The notes: generated from the letters alone by a model not told the origin. Shown: positions 31,735 to 41,963, counted from the first letter of the stretch. The stretch is DNA of 64,000 bases from Silvania confinis (GCF_025564085.1 NZ_JAMGZJ010000078.1:682001-746000); one strand, 5' to 3'. Translations and numbers: made by a program.

Positions 31735-32719
31735 GCTGACCTCCACGGCGGAAAATGAGCCACAGGAACCACGGCGCGCCGAGAATGCTGGTCAGCAGGC
31801 CGACCGGCATCTCCGCCGGGGCCACCAGCGTGCGCGCGGCGGTGTCGGCAATCAGCAGCAGAAACGCCCCTGCAAGCACCGAGCCGGGGATCACCGCCCG
31901 GTGATCCGAGCCCAGCCACATGCGCATCAGGTGCGGCACCACCAGCCCGATAAAACCAATCACCCCGCTGACTGCCACCGCGGCGGCCACCAGCAGAGCG
32001 CTGCACAACAGCAAAATGCGCTGGACGATCCGCACATCCACGCCCAGATAGTGCGCCTCTTCCTCGCCAAGCTGCAGCAGGTTCAGCGCCGCCGCCAGCC
32101 GCCAGATAATGAACACCGTCGGGATCATCAGCGAGGCGACCGCCAGCAGCGTGGACCACTGGGCCTGGCCGAGGCTGCCCATTCCCCACAGCGAAAGCTG
32201 ACGCAGTTGGGCATCGTTACTCACCCACGACAGCACGCCAACCGCCGCACCGCACAGGGCATTGATGGCGATCCCCACCAGCAGCAGGCGCGACAACGAG
32301 CTATCGCGCTGCTGGCTGAGCAGGAAAATCACCACGGTGGCCGCCAGCGCGCCGAGAAAGGCCGCCAGCATTGGGGCGTACAGCATCAGAAGCGCAGGCA
32401 GGGTGATTGGCAGCACCACCCACAGGGCGACGGCGCAGGCCGCGCCGCTGCTGATCCCCAGCAAGCCGGGGTCGGCCAGCGGATTGCGAAACAGCCCCTG
32501 CATCACGCAGCCCGCCAGCGCCAGCGACGCGCCTATCACCAGCGCCAGCAGCACGCGCGGCAGGCGAATGGTGAACCAGATCTGGCGCAGCGCCTCGTCA
32601 CTGCTGTTCCACAGCAGGCTCACAGGCAGACGCAACGCGCCAAAACCGGTGGCCAGCAGGGTCATCAGCGACAGCAATACCGCCAGCCCCCACAGTGAGC
32701 AGTGGATACGCCGGGGCAT
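31727..32719 (-). CDS. hmuU: Haem ABC transporter permease HmuU
   Basis: HmuU is the membrane subunit of the haem importer and a FecCD/BtuC-type permease. The 330 residues show about ten helices. [13 protein letters not shown] and [17 protein letters not shown] are family motifs, the latter at the ATPase contact. Its ATG overlaps the hmuT stop by one base (TGATG), which implies translational coupling. It is homologous to btuC in this window but clearly a separate family member. Confidence 0.95.
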   Translation of the reverse strand: MPRRIHCSLWGLAVLLSLMTLLATGFGALRLPVSLLWNSSDEALRQIWFTIRLPRVLLALVIGASLALAGCVMQGLFRNPLADPGLLGISSGAACAVALWVVLPITLPALLMLYAPMLAAFLGALAATVVIFLLSQQRDSSLSRLLLVGIAINALCGAAVGVLSWVSNDAQLRQLSLWGMGSLGQAQWSTLLAVASLMIPTVFIIWRLAAALNLLQLGEEEAHYLGVDVRIVQRILLLCSALLVAAAVAVSGVIGFIGLVVPHLMRMWLGSDHRAVIPGSVLAGAFLLLIADTAARTLVAPAEMPVGLLTSILGAPWFLWLIFRRGGQHG

Positions 32720-33540
32720 CAGGGCAACTGCTCCGCCCGGGCGCGCAGTTGGCCAATGGCCTCCGGCGTGCGCACGCTAAAGCCGAGCAGCGCCATGTCG
32801 TCAATCTGCAGCACCTGTTTATTGCGACCCGCCGGGGTTTGCGCCAGACCTGGCAGCTTCCACAGATTGGCTTCCCCGCCCAGGGCTTTAACCCCGTCCT
32901 TAGAAATCAGCACCAGATCCGGCTGGCTGGCGATCACCCCTTCCTGGGACAGCGGCTGATAGCGGGAGAATCCCTGCATCGCATTGTGTAAACCCGCCGC
33001 GCGGATCGCCGCATCAGCGCCGGTGTCCTGACCTGCCGCCATCGCGGTCATTCCGCCGTGGTTGAGGATAAACAGCACCCGCTTATTAAGCGACGTTGTG
33101 GGCAGGGCGGCCAGCTGTTGACGCAGGCTGCTGCGCAGGGCTTCACCTTCGGTTTCCCGGTGCGTGGCTTGCGCCACGACGCGAACCTTCTCGTCAATCA
33201 CGCTCAGGGTGTTGCTGGCCGGAACTGTCACCACGTTGACCTGACTCTGGCCGACCTGCTTCAGCGCCAGCGAGGGCTGCGCCTGGGCGCTGGCTAACAC
33301 CAGCGTCGGGCGCATCGCGAGGATCCCCTCGGCATTCAGCTGGCGCAGGTAGCCCACGTCCGGCAGCGAAACGGCCTGCGCGGGCCACTGGCTGGTGCTG
33401 TCACGCGCTACCAGCGACGTTTCCGCCCCCAGCGCGTAGACAATCTCAGTCACGTCGCCCCCCAGGGTGACGATCTTCTGTTGGCTGGCGGCAAAGGCCG
33501 CCAGCGGGAGCGCGGCAATCAGAACCAGCAGTTTTCTCAT
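32719..33540 (-). CDS. hmuT: Periplasmic haem-binding protein HmuT
   Basis: HmuT takes haem from the outer-membrane receptor and delivers it to HmuUV. The 273-residue precursor has a signal peptide ending AAFA-ASQQ and a two-lobed class III binding-protein fold. The [12 protein letters not shown] segment at the N-lobe and [18 protein letters not shown] are typical. No lipobox is present, so it is a soluble periplasmic protein. It overlaps hmuS by four bases. Confidence 0.94.
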   Translation of the reverse strand: MRKLLVLIAALPLAAFAASQQKIVTLGGDVTEIVYALGAETSLVARDSTSQWPAQAVSLPDVGYLRQLNAEGILAMRPTLVLASAQAQPSLALKQVGQSQVNVVTVPASNTLSVIDEKVRVVAQATHRETEGEALRSSLRQQLAALPTTSLNKRVLFILNHGGMTAMAAGQDTGADAAIRAAGLHNAMQGFSRYQPLSQEGVIASQPDLVLISKDGVKALGGEANLWKLPGLAQTPAGRNKQVLQIDDMALLGFSVRTPEAIGQLRARAEQLP

Positions 33541-34565
33541 GCGGCCAGCCCTTTTACCGTCAGGGCATCAATCTGCGCCCGCCACTGGTTTTGTTCGGGT
33601 TCGCCTTCGGTACGCTGACCGTACAGCTGGGCGATTTGGGTGCCGTCGGCGGCAAACAGCTCGAGGCTGGTCACGTGGCCATCGGCGGTCGGCTTACGCG
33701 TTACCCAGGTCTCGGCGATGGTCTCTTCCAGCAGGTGCAGGGTAAATGCCGGGTTGAAGATGTTCAGCCAGCCTTTCATCGGTACCACTTTCTCAATGGT
33801 GCCGGTGAAGATCTGCACGCAGCCGCGGTTGCCGACGAAGATCATGATTTCGTTAGCATCCTGACGGGCAGTCGCCAGCAGCTGGGCCAGGGCGCTGTTA
33901 TCGACCTGACAGGCGAGATCATCACCCACCAGACGGAACGCCTGCTGGCGCGTCAGGCTGTGGCGTTTCAGTAAGCCGAAGAACTGGTGCACGTCGGTCA
34001 TTGCGCGCCACTCGCTGTCGACCGCTGCGGCGTCTGCATTGGCAACATTCACTGCAGCATCGGCGGCTTTGTGCTCCAGTGGCGCGTTATCAGCGACGGT
34101 AAAGCGGGCCAGTACTTCGCCCCAGGCGGACAGGTCGGTATTGTCGGTGGTGTACACCTTCAGCAGCGCATCGCCCTGATGGTCGAAGAACTGAATGCTC
34201 TGACGTACGCCACGGGCGCTGGTTTCTCGGATCGTAAACACGCTCGCCCATTGATTGAGGAACAGGCGCAGATCCAGCGCGCGCGGGTTCAGCACCAGCC
34301 CGGCGTGGCCGTTAAGGTGTTGATGGGTGAACGTCCCGACCTGCTCATGCACCGCGTATTCGTTGCGGCAGATGCATTTGGTTTCGCCAACGGCTTCCAG
34401 TGCGCCGATGATCTCGCGGATCTCGCCGTGCAGGCGCGCGGCATCGTGGCCCACGCGCGCCCAGCTCAGCTCGGCTTCGCTGATGTTCATCAGACCGGCG
34501 ATATCGCGCGCGTATTTGCCCGGATTCTCTTCTTTCAGCTCAAGCCAGCGTGTGTAGTGATTCAT
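33537..34565 (-). CDS. hmuS: Haem-degrading/trafficking protein HmuS
   Basis: HmuS (HemS/ChuS family) binds haem in the cytosol and, depending on the member, degrades it or passes it on. The 342 residues form the usual duplicated fold, with the repeats about 1-170 and 175-342. An early His-containing stretch ([15 protein letters not shown]) lies near 80, and [12 protein letters not shown] lies in the second half. It is separated from hmuR by 48 bases that contain a hairpin with a short T-run. It overlaps hmuT by ATGA. Confidence 0.94.
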   Translation of the reverse strand: MNHYTRWLELKEENPGKYARDIAGLMNISEAELSWARVGHDAARLHGEIREIIGALEAVGETKCICRNEYAVHEQVGTFTHQHLNGHAGLVLNPRALDLRLFLNQWASVFTIRETSARGVRQSIQFFDHQGDALLKVYTTDNTDLSAWGEVLARFTVADNAPLEHKAADAAVNVANADAAAVDSEWRAMTDVHQFFGLLKRHSLTRQQAFRLVGDDLACQVDNSALAQLLATARQDANEIMIFVGNRGCVQIFTGTIEKVVPMKGWLNIFNPAFTLHLLEETIAETWVTRKPTADGHVTSLELFAADGTQIAQLYGQRTEGEPEQNQWRAQIDALTVKGLAA

Positions 34566-34583
34566 TGTCTCTTCCTTCCAGAT

Positions 34584-34606
34584 AAAAGCCCCGGAAGAAC
34601 CGGGGC
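34584..34606 (-). terminator. Hairpin with short T-run between hmuR and hmuS
   Basis: On the minus strand GCCCCGG, loop TTCTT, CCGGGGC is followed by TTTT. It probably terminates part of the transcription after the receptor gene, giving more receptor than transporter, and may also stabilise the hemP-hmuR message. Confidence 0.65.
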
Positions 34607-34613
34607 AGGGTAA

Positions 34614-36599
34614 TTACCACTGATAACTGACGAAAATCTTGCCGTTGCGACCGTCCTGCGGGATGCCCTGCGGCGACCAGTACTCTTTGTCGAAGGCATT
34701 ACCCAGCACCAGGGTGGTGGTGACGCCCTTCAGCGCCTGCTGGCCCTGATAGCTAACGTAGAAATCATTCACCGCGTAGCCAGGCTGTTTGCTGGTGCCG
34801 CTGCTCACGTGGGTTGAACGATCGGCGAAGGTGCCGATCCAGCCGACGTTAAAGCCGCTCTGCGCCACCGGGATGTCCAGCTTGCTGGAGACGGTATCCG
34901 GGCTGATGCTGGAGATGTACTCCCCGGTGTCGGTATCTTTGCCACGGGTGCGGTTATAGGCCACGTCGAGGCTGAACAGGCTGGCGGAGTATTTCGCCAT
35001 CACGTCCCAGCCCCAGATTTTGGCGTTCGGTACGTTGTACGACATGGTGGTAGCGGCGGCGAAATCGACGGTGGTGGAGATGTAATCTTTGGCGTTGGTA
35101 TCAAAGTAGCTGGCTTTGAACTCCAGCGCGTCATTAGCCAGCATCAGATCGTCGAAGCGCAGGCCAAAGCCGTACTCCTGGGTTTCGTTGGTTTCCGGAC
35201 GCAGATTCGGGTTCGGCACCCAGTAGTTAGTGTAGAAGCGGCCAATCGAGAAGTGTTTGGCGTCGTTGTACATTTCGCCCATTGTCGGCGCGCGGAACGC
35301 CTGCGCGTAGGATCCGAACAGCATCAGCCACTCGGCCGGGGTTACGGTGATCCCGGCGCGGGAGGACCATTTATCGGCATCCACATCGTCATAGCCGTCG
35401 CTGCTGCCGCTGTAGTTATCGTAGCGGGTGCCGCCGAGCAGGGTGATCGGCAGATCGCGCAGGGTAATCTCATCCTGGATCCAGCCGGAGCTGAAATCGA
35501 TGTTGGCATCCGGGAAGCCGGTGGTGGCGCCAGCCGGTTCTTGCTCCTGACGGTAATACTCGCCGCCGTAGGTCAGCAGGTGTGAAGCAAAGGAGTCGGC
35601 AAACAGGCGGGTGCGGTTTTCGACCTTCGCGCCTTTGGTGGTCTGCTGACGGAATTCGCCGGAGCCATCGACGTTCTGGGCATTAATGCGCGCTTCTGAC
35701 CAGTAGACTTTCGCATCGGCATTCAGCCAGTCGTTACCTTCCGGGGCGATGTGATAGCCCAGTTGCGCATCGCGCTGAATGGTAGAGCGGTCGGTCATCG
35801 GGTTAGAGGCGTCATCCGCGTCAATGGTCTGCGGGTTTTTCGGCTCCTGCGCGGCGTTGTTGTAATAGCGCAGCGAGCCGTTCAGGGACTGGGCGCTGTC
35901 CAGCTGCCAGCTACCTTTGGCCAGCATGTTGTTGATCGACTCGTCATTCGGTGCCGTCCCGCCGCCGCCCTGGCGGATATCGCCGCGATCGCGGCTGGAC
36001 CAGGCGACCAGTCCGTCGAGGGTATCGGTGCGGCCAAAGGCGCTGGCACCCATCCCGAGGCTGTGATCGCCGGTGGCGGCGGTGCTGAACACGCGGAATC
36101 CGCTGTCCTGGCCAGGCTGCAGCAGATCTTTGGCATCGGCAGTGTCATAGGCGATCACCCCGCCCATCGCACCGCTGCCGTACAGCAGAGCAGACGGACC
36201 GCGCACAATCTCGATGCGTTTGATCAGCGCCGGGTCGAGGAAGGTGCTGTTCAGGTGCCCGGTATCGGTGCCCTGACGAACGCCATCCACCAGCACCAGC
36301 ACGCCGCGACGATCGTAGCCGCGCAGATTTACATCCTGGCCGTTGGTGCGGCCGGTGCCGTCGAGCGTCAGGCCCGGAACGTGGCGCAGCAGATCGGCGG
36401 CGGAGCTGGCGGTTTGATTTTCCGGGGCGGTGGCGTCAATGACGCTCACCATCATCGGCGCTTCAAAGGCGCTGCGGGCGTTGCCGGTGGCGGTAACGGT
36501 CATCTCTTCGGAAGCCGCAACAGCGGCACCCGGCAGGGCACTGAGGATCGCCAGCGCCAACAGCGACGGGCGTAAAGACGCGGTATTCAGGTATGGCAT
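34614..36599 (-). CDS. hmuR: TonB-dependent haem receptor HmuR
   Basis: HmuR imports haem or haemoprotein-bound haem across the outer membrane using TonB energy. The 661 residues begin with a signal peptide ending GAAVA-ASEE. A TonB box (EEMTVTATG) follows, then the plug (about 30-150) and a 22-strand barrel ending in VSYQW. The haem-receptor signature is present as FRAP (in AFRAPTMGEMY) and NPNL, with a His between them (NDAKHFSIG). A plug His lies in DTGHLNS. Its length and motifs match HemR/ChuA-type receptors. Confidence 0.95.
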   Translation of the reverse strand: MPYLNTASLRPSLLALAILSALPGAAVAASEEMTVTATGNARSAFEAPMMVSVIDATAPENQTASSAADLLRHVPGLTLDGTGRTNGQDVNLRGYDRRGVLVLVDGVRQGTDTGHLNSTFLDPALIKRIEIVRGPSALLYGSGAMGGVIAYDTADAKDLLQPGQDSGFRVFSTAATGDHSLGMGASAFGRTDTLDGLVAWSSRDRGDIRQGGGGTAPNDESINNMLAKGSWQLDSAQSLNGSLRYYNNAAQEPKNPQTIDADDASNPMTDRSTIQRDAQLGYHIAPEGNDWLNADAKVYWSEARINAQNVDGSGEFRQQTTKGAKVENRTRLFADSFASHLLTYGGEYYRQEQEPAGATTGFPDANIDFSSGWIQDEITLRDLPITLLGGTRYDNYSGSSDGYDDVDADKWSSRAGITVTPAEWLMLFGSYAQAFRAPTMGEMYNDAKHFSIGRFYTNYWVPNPNLRPETNETQEYGFGLRFDDLMLANDALEFKASYFDTNAKDYISTTVDFAAATTMSYNVPNAKIWGWDVMAKYSASLFSLDVAYNRTRGKDTDTGEYISSISPDTVSSKLDIPVAQSGFNVGWIGTFADRSTHVSSGTSKQPGYAVNDFYVSYQGQQALKGVTTTLVLGNAFDKEYWSPQGIPQDGRNGKIFVSYQW

Positions 36600-36671
36600 T
36601 AGCCACTCTCCATTAAAAAAAAGTGAAAAGCGCTGGCTGCCTGGGGATTACCTGGGTGGCTGGCGAGGTGC

Positions 36672-36866
36672 TTATTTTGTGAGGATCAATTTTCCGGCAT
36701 GTGTCTGGCGCAGCAGATAGTGCTGACCGTCATGCTCGATAATGACGCGCCCTTCGTTGCCCAACAGCTCTTTGCTGTTGATGCGGCGATCGGTCGCGAC
36801 GGGTACTGGCTGTGTGGTCTTTTCTGGATGAGGAAGCGTTGCGGCGATGTTATCCATACGTGACAT
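36672..36866 (-). CDS. hemP: Haemin uptake protein HemP
   Basis: HemP is a small protein found at the head of haem-uptake operons. Its E. coli relative is YdiE, at the equivalent place beside aroH. In other bacteria HemP/HmuP proteins help activate the receptor gene, but the enterobacterial role is unclear. From the ATG at 36866 the product is 64 residues. It ends in the family signature [19 protein letters not shown]. An alternative ATG lies nine bases downstream, and a longer frame back to 36917 would run through the Fur box, so I rejected it. It is probably co-transcribed with hmuR, 72 bases downstream. Confidence 0.88.
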   Translation of the reverse strand: MSRMDNIAATLPHPEKTTQPVPVATDRRINSKELLGNEGRVIIEHDGQHYLLRQTHAGKLILTK

Positions 36867-36893
36867 AATGTTTTTCAAAATAATTATCAATGT

Positions 36894-36912
36894 AACAATG
36901 ATAATCATTATC
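36894..36912 (-). promoter_or_regulatory. Fur box of the hemP-hmu operon
   Basis: The 19-mer matches the Fur consensus GATAATGATAATCATTATC at 17 positions. It lies 28 bases upstream of hemP. A second, weaker AT-rich repeat (AATAATTATCAATG) lies between it and the gene, so extended Fur binding is likely. Haem uptake should therefore be switched on by iron starvation. Confidence 0.9.
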
Positions 36913-37010
36913 AACAAATCGATTTTAACGGCAAGTTTTTTTATGTAAAAACAGTCAAAGGATCAAATTTCGAATAAAAGAGGGGAAAAGCAGCGGGTTA
37001 GGTGAGATGC

Positions 37011-37033
37011 GCCCCGGCAAAAAGTACCGGGGC
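37011..37033 (-). terminator. Hairpin downstream of aroH
   Basis: GCCCCGG and CCGGGGC form a seven-pair stem around a nine-base loop, 52 bases past the aroH stop. No T-run follows on the minus strand. Confidence 0.4.
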
Positions 37034-37048
37034 GGGCGGTCAGTCACC

Positions 37049-37078
37049 GTAGCCCGGTAAGCGAAGCGCCACCGGGTA
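37049..37078. repeat. Single REP element downstream of aroH
   Basis: GTAGCCCGGTAAGCGAAGCG and its continuation CCACCGGG form the REP-type imperfect palindrome, six bases from the aroH stop. Confidence 0.8.
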
Positions 37079-37084
37079 GAGGAT

Positions 37085-38131
37085 TTAGAAACGGGCGTCT
37101 ACCGCCGAGGCGAGTTTTTCCAGCAGCAGTTCGGTGTCTTCCCAGCTCAGGCAAGGGTCGGTAATCGACTGGCCGTAGGTGATCGGCTGACCAACCACCA
37201 CTTTTTGCGTGCCTTCCCGCAAGAAGCTTTCTGCCATTATCCCGGCAATGGCGGTGGAGCCGTTGCGGATCTGCTGGCAAACCTCATCGCAGACGTCCAG
37301 CTGGCGACGATGCTGTTTCTGGCAGTTGCCGTGGCTGAAATCTATCACCAGCTGTTCGGGCAGGTCGAACTCGCGCAGGGTGTCGCAGGCTTCAGCGATA
37401 TCCTGCGGGTGATAGTTCGGCTGCTTGCCGCCGCGCATAATGATATGGCCGTACGGGTTGCCGCTGGTCTGATAGATGGTCATCTGGCCGGTTTTATCCG
37501 GGGAGAGGAACATATGGCTGGCGCGGGCGGCACGAATGGCATCCACCGCAATGCGCGTGTTGCCGTCGGTGCCGTTTTTAAAGCCGACCGGGCAAGAGAG
37601 CGCCGAGGCCATTTCCCGGTGGATCTGGCTTTCGGTGGTGCGTGCGCCAATGGCGCCCCAGCTGATCAGATCGGCGATAAACTGTCCGGTCACCATATCG
37701 AGGAATTCGGTGGCGGTCGGGACGCCCAGCGCGTTCACCTGCAGCAGCAGCTTGCGGGCCAGCTCAATGCCGTGGTTAACGCGGTAACTGCCGTTCAGAT
37801 CGGGGTCAGAAATCAGGCCTTTCCAGCCCACCACGGTGCGCGGTTTTTCAAAGTAGGTGCGCATCACGATTTCCAGCCGCGCGGCGTGCTTGTCGCGCAG
37901 CCCTTTCAGGCGCTGGGCATAATCCATCGCCGCATCAAGGTCGTGAATAGAGCAAGGGCCAACAATGACCAGCAGGCGACGATCTTCGCCATTCAGGATT
38001 TTTTCAATACGTTTGCGTGACGTTGTCACATTTTCTGCCACTGCCGCACAGACGGGATGCCGTTGGGCCAGTTCGGCTGGCGTCACCAGGCTATCGATAC
38101 GCGCCGTGCGCAGTTCATCGGTTTTGTTCAT
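37085..38131 (-). CDS. aroH: DAHP synthase, Trp-sensitive isozyme
   Basis: AroH condenses phosphoenolpyruvate and erythrose-4-phosphate into DAHP, the first step of the shikimate pathway, and is inhibited by tryptophan. The 348 residues have the E. coli length when the ATG at 38131 is used. LLVIVGPCSIHD near 58 and GARTTESQIHREMASALSCPVGFKNGTDG are class I DAHP synthase signatures. The upstream region carries a TrpR operator that overlaps the end of ppsR. Confidence 0.96.
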   Translation of the reverse strand: MNKTDELRTARIDSLVTPAELAQRHPVCAAVAENVTTSRKRIEKILNGEDRRLLVIVGPCSIHDLDAAMDYAQRLKGLRDKHAARLEIVMRTYFEKPRTVVGWKGLISDPDLNGSYRVNHGIELARKLLLQVNALGVPTATEFLDMVTGQFIADLISWGAIGARTTESQIHREMASALSCPVGFKNGTDGNTRIAVDAIRAARASHMFLSPDKTGQMTIYQTSGNPYGHIIMRGGKQPNYHPQDIAEACDTLREFDLPEQLVIDFSHGNCQKQHRRQLDVCDEVCQQIRNGSTAIAGIMAESFLREGTQKVVVGQPITYGQSITDPCLSWEDTELLLEKLASAVDARF

Positions 38132-38271
38132 GGTATTTCTCAGAATGTAGTGCTTCATCGGTAACTTACCGGGAAGTGATGGGCATCACCTTAAACCAAT
38201 CCCCGCTGATTTCAAGTGCAGGGCATCACTGCCCTGGCATGGGGTGGGAGTATACCTGAACGTGAACTTTC

Positions 38272-38289
38272 GTACTAGTCTGTTAGTAC
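38272..38289 (-). promoter_or_regulatory. TrpR operator of aroH
   Basis: GTACTAGTCTGTTAGTAC is a near-perfect palindrome matching the trp operator (GTACTAGTTAACTAGTAC). It covers the last two codons and stop of ppsR. A TATACT -10 element lies about 20 bases downstream on the minus strand (38250-38255), so a bound repressor would cover the -35 region, the arrangement known for E. coli aroH. Confidence 0.9.
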
Positions 38290-39116
38290 ATGCGGCGGTT
38301 AAGGCCCATGATATCAAGGATCTTGGTGGCGATTTCTTCTACGGAATAGTTGGTGCTGTTCAGCCACGGAATATTGTTTTTCCGGTACAGGGCTTCGACT
38401 TCCGCCACCTCAAGGCGACACTGGCGCATCGACGCGTAGCGGCTGTTCTCCCGGCGCTCTTCACGGATCGCCGCCAGCCTTTCCGGGTTAATGGTCAGGC
38501 CAAACAGCTTGTGCTGCAGCGGTTTCAGCGCGGCGGGAAGCACCAGGTTATCCATGTCGTCGGCAATAAAGGGGTAGTTGGCGGCACGGATACCAAACTG
38601 CAGGGCCAGATAGAGGCTGGTGGGGGTTTTGCCGCAGCGCGAGACGCCGAGCAAAATCACCTGCGCCTGGTCGAGATTACGCATCGAAATGCCGTCATCA
38701 TGGGCAAGGGTGTAGTCAATCGCGGCGATACGCGCGTCGTACTTGATGATATTTGCCGGGTTCAGGCCATGGGTGCGGTGGGCTACCGGGGTCGGTTCCA
38801 GCTTCAGTTCCTGCTGCAGCGGAGCCACCAGCGCCTGCACGATGTCCTGACAAAAGCCTTCGCTCTGCAAAATGATGGTGCGTATTTCCGGGATTACAAT
38901 CGAATAAAATACCAGCGGGCGCTCGCCGGTTTGCTGGAAGAGGGCATCGATTTGATCTTTAACCGCTCTGGCGCGGCTTTCGTTTTCGACAAACGGCAGG
39001 GTGATGCTGTTGATGGCGACCGGGAATTGCGACATCACCGCGTGGCCCAGCACTTCGGCGGTGATCGCCGTACCATCGGAAATATAAAAAACGTGGCGAT
39101 CGACAGCATTATCCAT
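38283..39116 (-). CDS. ppsR: PEP synthetase regulatory protein (kinase/pyrophosphorylase)
   Basis: PpsR inactivates PEP synthetase by ADP-dependent phosphorylation of a threonine next to its catalytic histidine and reverses this by phosphorolysis. The 277 residues equal the E. coli protein from the ATG at 39116. The P-loop [11 protein letters not shown] lies near 150-160. The gene is divergent from its target ppsA across a 338-base regulatory region. Its 3' end doubles as the aroH operator. Confidence 0.96.
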   Translation of the reverse strand: MDNAVDRHVFYISDGTAITAEVLGHAVMSQFPVAINSITLPFVENESRARAVKDQIDALFQQTGERPLVFYSIVIPEIRTIILQSEGFCQDIVQALVAPLQQELKLEPTPVAHRTHGLNPANIIKYDARIAAIDYTLAHDDGISMRNLDQAQVILLGVSRCGKTPTSLYLALQFGIRAANYPFIADDMDNLVLPAALKPLQHKLFGLTINPERLAAIREERRENSRYASMRQCRLEVAEVEALYRKNNIPWLNSTNYSVEEIATKILDIMGLNRRMY

Positions 39117-39454
39117 TTTGCGCACCTTATCTATCAGCGGTAATTGCCTGAAAGCATAAATTAAAAAAGTAAAATACAACAGCCAACGGGGTGCGGAAAT
39201 TAAAAGTGAAACAGTATTTTTATTTTTAATGAAAGGGGTGTTTCATTTTTAAAAATCACCTTAAAGTCTGATATTTTTTGTGGGAATCTATATTAATCAT
39301 CAGGTTATGATTTAAGCGGGAACTGTCTTAAAAGCTAAAAAATAAAAGTGCTTACACGATTCACCGTTTTTTTAGCGCGGATAAATATGCCAGTATAAAT
39401 ACGCAGTAAGGAGTTTCTTAAAACCCGTTCATATATCATAAAAGGATTGTTTCG
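39117..39454. promoter_or_regulatory. Divergent ppsR/ppsA control region
   Basis: This 338-base stretch has no gene. It is AT-rich near ppsR and holds a TGAAA...TTTCA inverted repeat (39230-39246). On the ppsA side it holds a Cra-type site (39352-39365) and a TATAAAT -10 element (39394-39400). Confidence 0.7.
39352..39365 (-). promoter_or_regulatory. Cra (FruR) activator site of ppsA
   Basis: On the minus strand GGTGAATCGTGTAA matches the Cra consensus RSTGAAWCSNTHHW at 13 of 14 positions. Its centre is about 48 bases upstream of the start predicted from the -10 element. This is an activating position, similar to E. coli ppsA. Confidence 0.8.
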
Positions 39455-41833
39455 ATGTCCAACAATGGCTCGTCACCGCTGGTGCTTTGGTATAACCAAC
39501 TCGGCATGAATGATGTAGACAGAGTTGGAGGCAAAAATGCCTCCCTGGGTGAAATGATTACCAATCTGTCCAGTATGGGTGTCTCCGTACCGAATGGATT
39601 TGCCACCTCCGCCGATGCGTTTAACGACTTTTTAGACCAAAGCGGCGTAAACCAGCGCATTTACGAACTACTGGATCACACGGACATTGATGATGTTTCT
39701 GAGCTTGCGAAAGCCGGGGCACAGATCCGCCAGTGGATCATCGATACACCTTTCCAGCCTGAACTGGAACACGCTATTCACGACGCCTATAACCAGCTCT
39801 CCGCTGATGATGCCCAGGCCTCTTTCGCCGTGCGCTCCTCCGCCACCGCCGAAGATATGCCGGACGCCTCGTTTGCCGGCCAGCAGGAGACCTTCCTCAA
39901 CGTGCAGGGCTATGATGCCGTGCTGGTGGCGGTCAAACATGTTTTTGCCTCCCTGTTTAATGACCGCGCCATCTCCTATCGCGTGCATCAGGGTTACGAC
40001 CACCGCGGCGTCGCGCTGTCGGCGGGCGTGCAGCGCATGGTGCGTTCGGATCTGGCTTCCTCAGGCGTGATGTTCTCTATTGATACTGAATCGGGTTTCG
40101 ATCAGGTGGTCTTTATCACTTCTGCCTGGGGTCTGGGCGAGATGGTGGTGCAGGGCGCGGTCAACCCGGACGAGTTCTACGTACACAAACCGACGCTGGC
40201 TGCGGATCGTCCGGCCATCGTGCGTCGCACCATGGGATCGAAAAAGATCCGCATGATTTACGCTCCGTCGCAGGAGCACGGCAAGCAGGTTCGCATTGAG
40301 GATGTGCCGCAGGAGCAGTGCGACCGCTTCTCGTTGACCGATGCCGAAGTGCAGGAGCTGGCGAAGCAGGCAGTGCAGATTGAAAAACACTACGGCCGCC
40401 CGATGGATATCGAGTGGGCGAAAGACGGCAACACCGGCAAACTGTTTATTGTGCAGGCGCGCCCGGAAACCGTGCGCTCGCGCGGCCAGGTGATGGAGCG
40501 TTATACGCTGCATGCGCAGGGCAATATTATCGCCGAGGGCCGCGCTATCGGTCACCGCATCGGCGCGGGCCCGGTGAAAGTGATCCACGACATCAGCGAG
40601 ATGAACCGCATCCAGCCGGGCGACGTGCTGGTCACCGACATGACCGACCCGGACTGGGAACCGATCATGAAAAAGGCCGCGGCGATTGTCACCAACCGTG
40701 GCGGGCGTACCTGTCACGCGGCGATTATCGCCCGTGAGCTGGGTATTCCGGCAGTAGTCGGCTGCGGCGACGCCACCGAGCGCATGAAGGACGATGAGAA
40801 CGTCACCGTCTCCTGCGCCGAAGGCGACACCGGCTACGTTTACGCCGAGCTGCTGGACTTTAGCGTGAAAAGCTCCAGCGTCGATACTATGCCGGATCTG
40901 CCGCTGAAGATCATGATGAACGTCGGCAACCCGGACCGGGCATTTGACTTTGCCTGTCTGCCAAACGAAGGGGTCGGCCTGGCGCGCCTGGAGTTCATCA
41001 TCAACCGCATGATCGGGGTTCACCCGCGTGCGCTGCTGGAGTTTGACGACCAGGATCCAAAGCTGCAGAAAGAAATCCGCGAGATGATGAAGGGCTACGA
41101 CTCGCCGAAAGCGTTCTATGTGGGTCGTCTGAGCGAGGGGATTGCCACCCTCGGAGCGGCGTTCTACCCGAAACGGGTGATCGTGCGTCTGTCCGACTTC
41201 AAATCCAACGAATACGCCAACCTGGTGGGCGGCAAACGCTACGAGCCGGAAGAAGAGAACCCAATGCTCGGCTTCCGCGGGGCCGGTCGTTACGTCTCCG
41301 ACAGCTTCCGCGACTGCTTTGCGCTGGAGTGCGACGCGGTGAAATACGTGCGTAACGAGATGGGGCTGACCAACGTCGAGATCATGGTGCCGTTCGTGCG
41401 TACCGTCGATCAGGCGAAGGCGGTGGTGGAAGAGCTGGCGCGTCAGGGTCTGAAGCGCGGCGAGAACGGGCTCAAAATCATTATGATGTGCGAGATCCCG
41501 TCCAACGCCCTGCTGGCAGAGCAGTTCCTCGAACACTTCGACGGCTTCTCGATCGGCTCCAACGACATGACGCAGCTGGCGCTGGGTCTGGATCGTGACT
41601 CCGGCGTAGTCTCTGCGCTGTTTGATGAACGTAACGAGGCGGTCAAAGCGCTGCTGTCGATGTCCATCCGCGCGGCGAAGAAGCAGGGCAAGTACGTCGG
41701 CATTTGTGGTCAGGGTCCGTCGGATCATGAAGACTTTGCCGCCTGGCTGATGGAAGAGGGGATTGATAGCCTGTCCCTGAACCCGGACACCGTGGTGCAA
41801 ACCTGGCTGAGTCTGGCTGAACTGAACAAGTAA
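39455..41833 (+). CDS. ppsA: Phosphoenolpyruvate synthase
   Basis: PpsA converts pyruvate and ATP to PEP, AMP and phosphate, allowing growth on three-carbon compounds. The 792 residues equal the E. coli length. The N-terminal ATP-grasp-like domain contains [20 protein letters not shown]. The swivelling phosphohistidine domain holds [17 protein letters not shown], with His421 and the PpsR-regulated Thr beside it. The C-terminal PEP/pyruvate barrel has [12 protein letters not shown]. It is probably switched on by Cra and post-translationally controlled by PpsR. Confidence 0.98.
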   Translation: MSNNGSSPLVLWYNQLGMNDVDRVGGKNASLGEMITNLSSMGVSVPNGFATSADAFNDFLDQSGVNQRIYELLDHTDIDDVSELAKAGAQIRQWIIDTPFQPELEHAIHDAYNQLSADDAQASFAVRSSATAEDMPDASFAGQQETFLNVQGYDAVLVAVKHVFASLFNDRAISYRVHQGYDHRGVALSAGVQRMVRSDLASSGVMFSIDTESGFDQVVFITSAWGLGEMVVQGAVNPDEFYVHKPTLAADRPAIVRRTMGSKKIRMIYAPSQEHGKQVRIEDVPQEQCDRFSLTDAEVQELAKQAVQIEKHYGRPMDIEWAKDGNTGKLFIVQARPETVRSRGQVMERYTLHAQGNIIAEGRAIGHRIGAGPVKVIHDISEMNRIQPGDVLVTDMTDPDWEPIMKKAAAIVTNRGGRTCHAAIIARELGIPAVVGCGDATERMKDDENVTVSCAEGDTGYVYAELLDFSVKSSSVDTMPDLPLKIMMNVGNPDRAFDFACLPNEGVGLARLEFIINRMIGVHPRALLEFDDQDPKLQKEIREMMKGYDSPKAFYVGRLSEGIATLGAAFYPKRVIVRLSDFKSNEYANLVGGKRYEPEEENPMLGFRGAGRYVSDSFRDCFALECDAVKYVRNEMGLTNVEIMVPFVRTVDQAKAVVEELARQGLKRGENGLKIIMMCEIPSNALLAEQFLEHFDGFSIGSNDMTQLALGLDRDSGVVSALFDERNEAVKALLSMSIRAAKKQGKYVGICGQGPSDHEDFAAWLMEEGIDSLSLNPDTVVQTWLSLAELNK

Positions 41834-41852
41834 TTTGGCGGTCACATCGCAT

Positions 41853-41885
41853 AAAAGGTGAGGATAATATCCTCACCTTTTTTTA
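41853..41885 (+). terminator. Intrinsic terminator after ppsA
   Basis: AAAAGGTGAGGA and TCCTCACCTTTT form a long stem followed by a T-run. Confidence 0.92.
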
Positions 41886-41943
41886 TTTCCGCACGCTTAT
41901 TTGCACCCCATCACATATAAGATAAAAAACCAAATATCATAAT

Positions 41944-41963
41944 TTGTCTGTGCATTTAGACAA
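41944..41963 (+). promoter_or_regulatory. Inverted repeat upstream of the GPH/GH3 pair
   Basis: TTGTCT, eight bases, AGACAA is a symmetrical inverted repeat about 110 bases before the transporter start in an AT-rich region. It is a candidate operator for an unidentified regulator. No regulator gene is adjacent. Confidence 0.4.

Noticed and set aside
31733..32698. A 321-codon plus-strand frame opposite hmuU
   Set aside because: The product is dominated by Gln, His and Arg, the usual antisense artefact of a Leu/Ala-rich membrane protein gene.
40061..41845. A 594-codon open frame on the minus strand inside ppsA
   Set aside because: It is a mirror frame of a highly biased coding sequence. The product is His- and Arg-rich without domains, and ppsA is certain.
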